64,000 nucleotides of DNA from Mucilaginibacter terrigena (GTDB taxonomy: Bacteria > Bacteroidota > Bacteroidia > Sphingobacteriales > Sphingobacteriaceae). The stretch spans positions 1-64,000 of the forward strand of contig NZ_SEWG01000006.1 in the NCBI RefSeq assembly GCF_004168255.1. The letters are read 5' to 3'. A model generated the notes under the pieces. It was not told the origin of the DNA and made no database searches. It saw only the letters and a list, made by a program, of their open reading frames with translations. Shown here one piece after another: positions 63,195 through 64,000 of this stretch (positions are counted from its first letter, which is position 1; each line of letters opens with the position of its first letter). A program made the translations under genes and the position numbers.

Positions 63195-64000
63195 TTGAGC
63201 ACCGCCGGAAAAATACGCGTATTACTGGTACTATTATTTGCCAGTTTGTTATTTACAGCAATTGTTGTTGAAAGTACTTATACGCCCGCAAATAACCTTA
63301 TCCAAACATCAAAGCTGTTAGAGAATAACCTGCACGGTAAGGAAAACTACGTTTATAGTGCCATTAAAAACAAGAAAGTTTTTAACGAAATAAAAAATCT
63401 GCGTAACACACCGGCCAAAGGGCTTAATTACATTGACGAGTACACCATAAAAAATGCCATTTGGATAGTGGTTTACAAAAATGGAGTGCCCGATTTTTGG
63501 AGCGGCGCAAAAATTATCCCTCAAAAAGTTTCGCGGATAAAAGAGGGGTGCTCCTTTACAAAGCAGCCTAACGGGTACTACGAAACTATCAAAAAAACCG
63601 AGGGTAATACATCGGTCGTATTTTTTATTCCTGTAAAAACAAATTACCCATTTACGAACGAATATCTTAAAAATATTTTTGCCAAGGACCTTACCATTGA
63701 CGACAATATAGCCATAGCCGATTTTACCGACAAGAGCGTTTACGCCGTACACGATGTTAATAACGTATACCTGTTTTCGTTAAAACTGGTAAAGGGGGTT
63801 AACCACCGCTTTTTTTATTTTGTTATAGGGTTTTGGCTTCTGGCTATTTTTACACTGTTTATACTGATAAACAATGTTGCCCGGTACCTTGTAAATAAAA
63901 GTTATGTATATGGGGGGCTGTTCTTGCTGGCGGGGTTTATCATACTTTTCAGGCTTTTAAACCTGCATTATGGCTGGCCATATTTTACGCAGCAATTATC
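63195..64000 (+). CDS. Start of a large membrane protein, likely sensor kinase N-terminus (partial)
   Basis: Open from TTG 63195 to the window edge (268 codons, no stop). One membrane helix near the N-terminus (VLLVLLFASLLFTAIVVES), a 170-residue extracytoplasmic region (mixed alpha/beta, with AIWIVVYKNGVPDFWSG and VVFFIPVKTNYPF), then two or more membrane helices from about residue 213 (FVIGFWLLAIFTLFILIN; FLLAGFIILFRLL). Such a layout is usual for Bacteroidota sensor histidine kinases, but no kinase domain is in the window. TTG start chosen because no ATG precedes the helix. Confidence 0.6.
   Translation, partial: MSTAGKIRVLLVLLFASLLFTAIVVESTYTPANNLIQTSKLLENNLHGKENYVYSAIKNKKVFNEIKNLRNTPAKGLNYIDEYTIKNAIWIVVYKNGVPDFWSGAKIIPQKVSRIKEGCSFTKQPNGYYETIKKTEGNTSVVFFIPVKTNYPFTNEYLKNIFAKDLTIDDNIAIADFTDKSVYAVHDVNNVYLFSLKLVKGVNHRFFYFVIGFWLLAIFTLFILINNVARYLVNKSYVYGGLFLLAGFIILFRLLNLHYGWPYFTQQL

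Overview
The window looks like chromosomal DNA from a Bacteroidota bacterium of the Sphingobacteriaceae, closest in style to Mucilaginibacter or Pedobacter. The evidence is: Bacteroidota-type promoters (TTTG/TTG about 18-20 bp from TAnnTTTG) before gltX, the initiator tRNA and other genes; few Shine-Dalgarno sites; a DUF5687 ABC permease; large MacB/FtsX-type permeases; the futalosine route to menaquinone (mqnB, mqnD); and many short palindromic intergenic repeats. No plasmid, phage or CRISPR locus is visible. The genus is inferred from style only.

Layout. 1-1.4 kb: repeat-dense DNA around a small DUF559 endonuclease gene. 1.4-5.8 kb: a UvrD-type helicase/nuclease, an orphan antitoxin-like gene and exonuclease III. 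6-17.7 kb: envelope and accessory genes (Omp85-like protein, TlpA thioredoxin, dienelactone hydrolase, two lipoproteins, alpha/beta hydrolase, SDR, MFS transporter) and a 1,225-residue protein joining a membrane AraC-type regulator to an ABC permease. 17.9-22.1 kb: a likely old integration zone ending at the initiator tRNA, holding a DUF1353 gene, an FtsX permease and the C-terminal tail of a site-specific recombinase. 22.2-31.6 kb: core genes (era, der, gltX, rarA), a GDSL hydrolase and an ABC transporter. 31.7-37.2 kb: a base-excision glycosylase and a compact cyanophycin locus (cphA divergent from cphB and an isoaspartyl peptidase gene) that could make the polymer and break it down to Asp and Arg. 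37.4-45 kb: TPR protein, tail-specific protease, a MarR/flavoprotein reductase/ferredoxin operon, and a ligase-associated exonuclease with an ATP-dependent DNA ligase. 45.2-56.2 kb: a frameshifted DtxR-type repressor with an outer-membrane transporter-like gene, tex, terC, an ECF sigma/anti-sigma/repeat-protein operon, a nicotinamide riboside kinase/PnuC pair and an M13 peptidase. 56.8-64 kb: acyl-CoA dehydrogenase, a thiol-disulfide protein, mqnD/mqnB, a QueD-like gene with folE, fabD, and the start of a large membrane protein cut by the window edge.

The strongest points for follow-up are: the AraC-permease fusion; the self-contained cyanophycin locus; an ECF operon with a candidate autoregulatory promoter and an 11-residue-repeat effector; a DtxR gene broken at an A10 tract next to a C11 tract; and several families of palindromic repeats. 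Those repeats not only fill intergenic space but also supply the stop codons, C-terminal tails or internal residues of several genes (alkA-like, cphA, exonuclease/ligase, mqnD).
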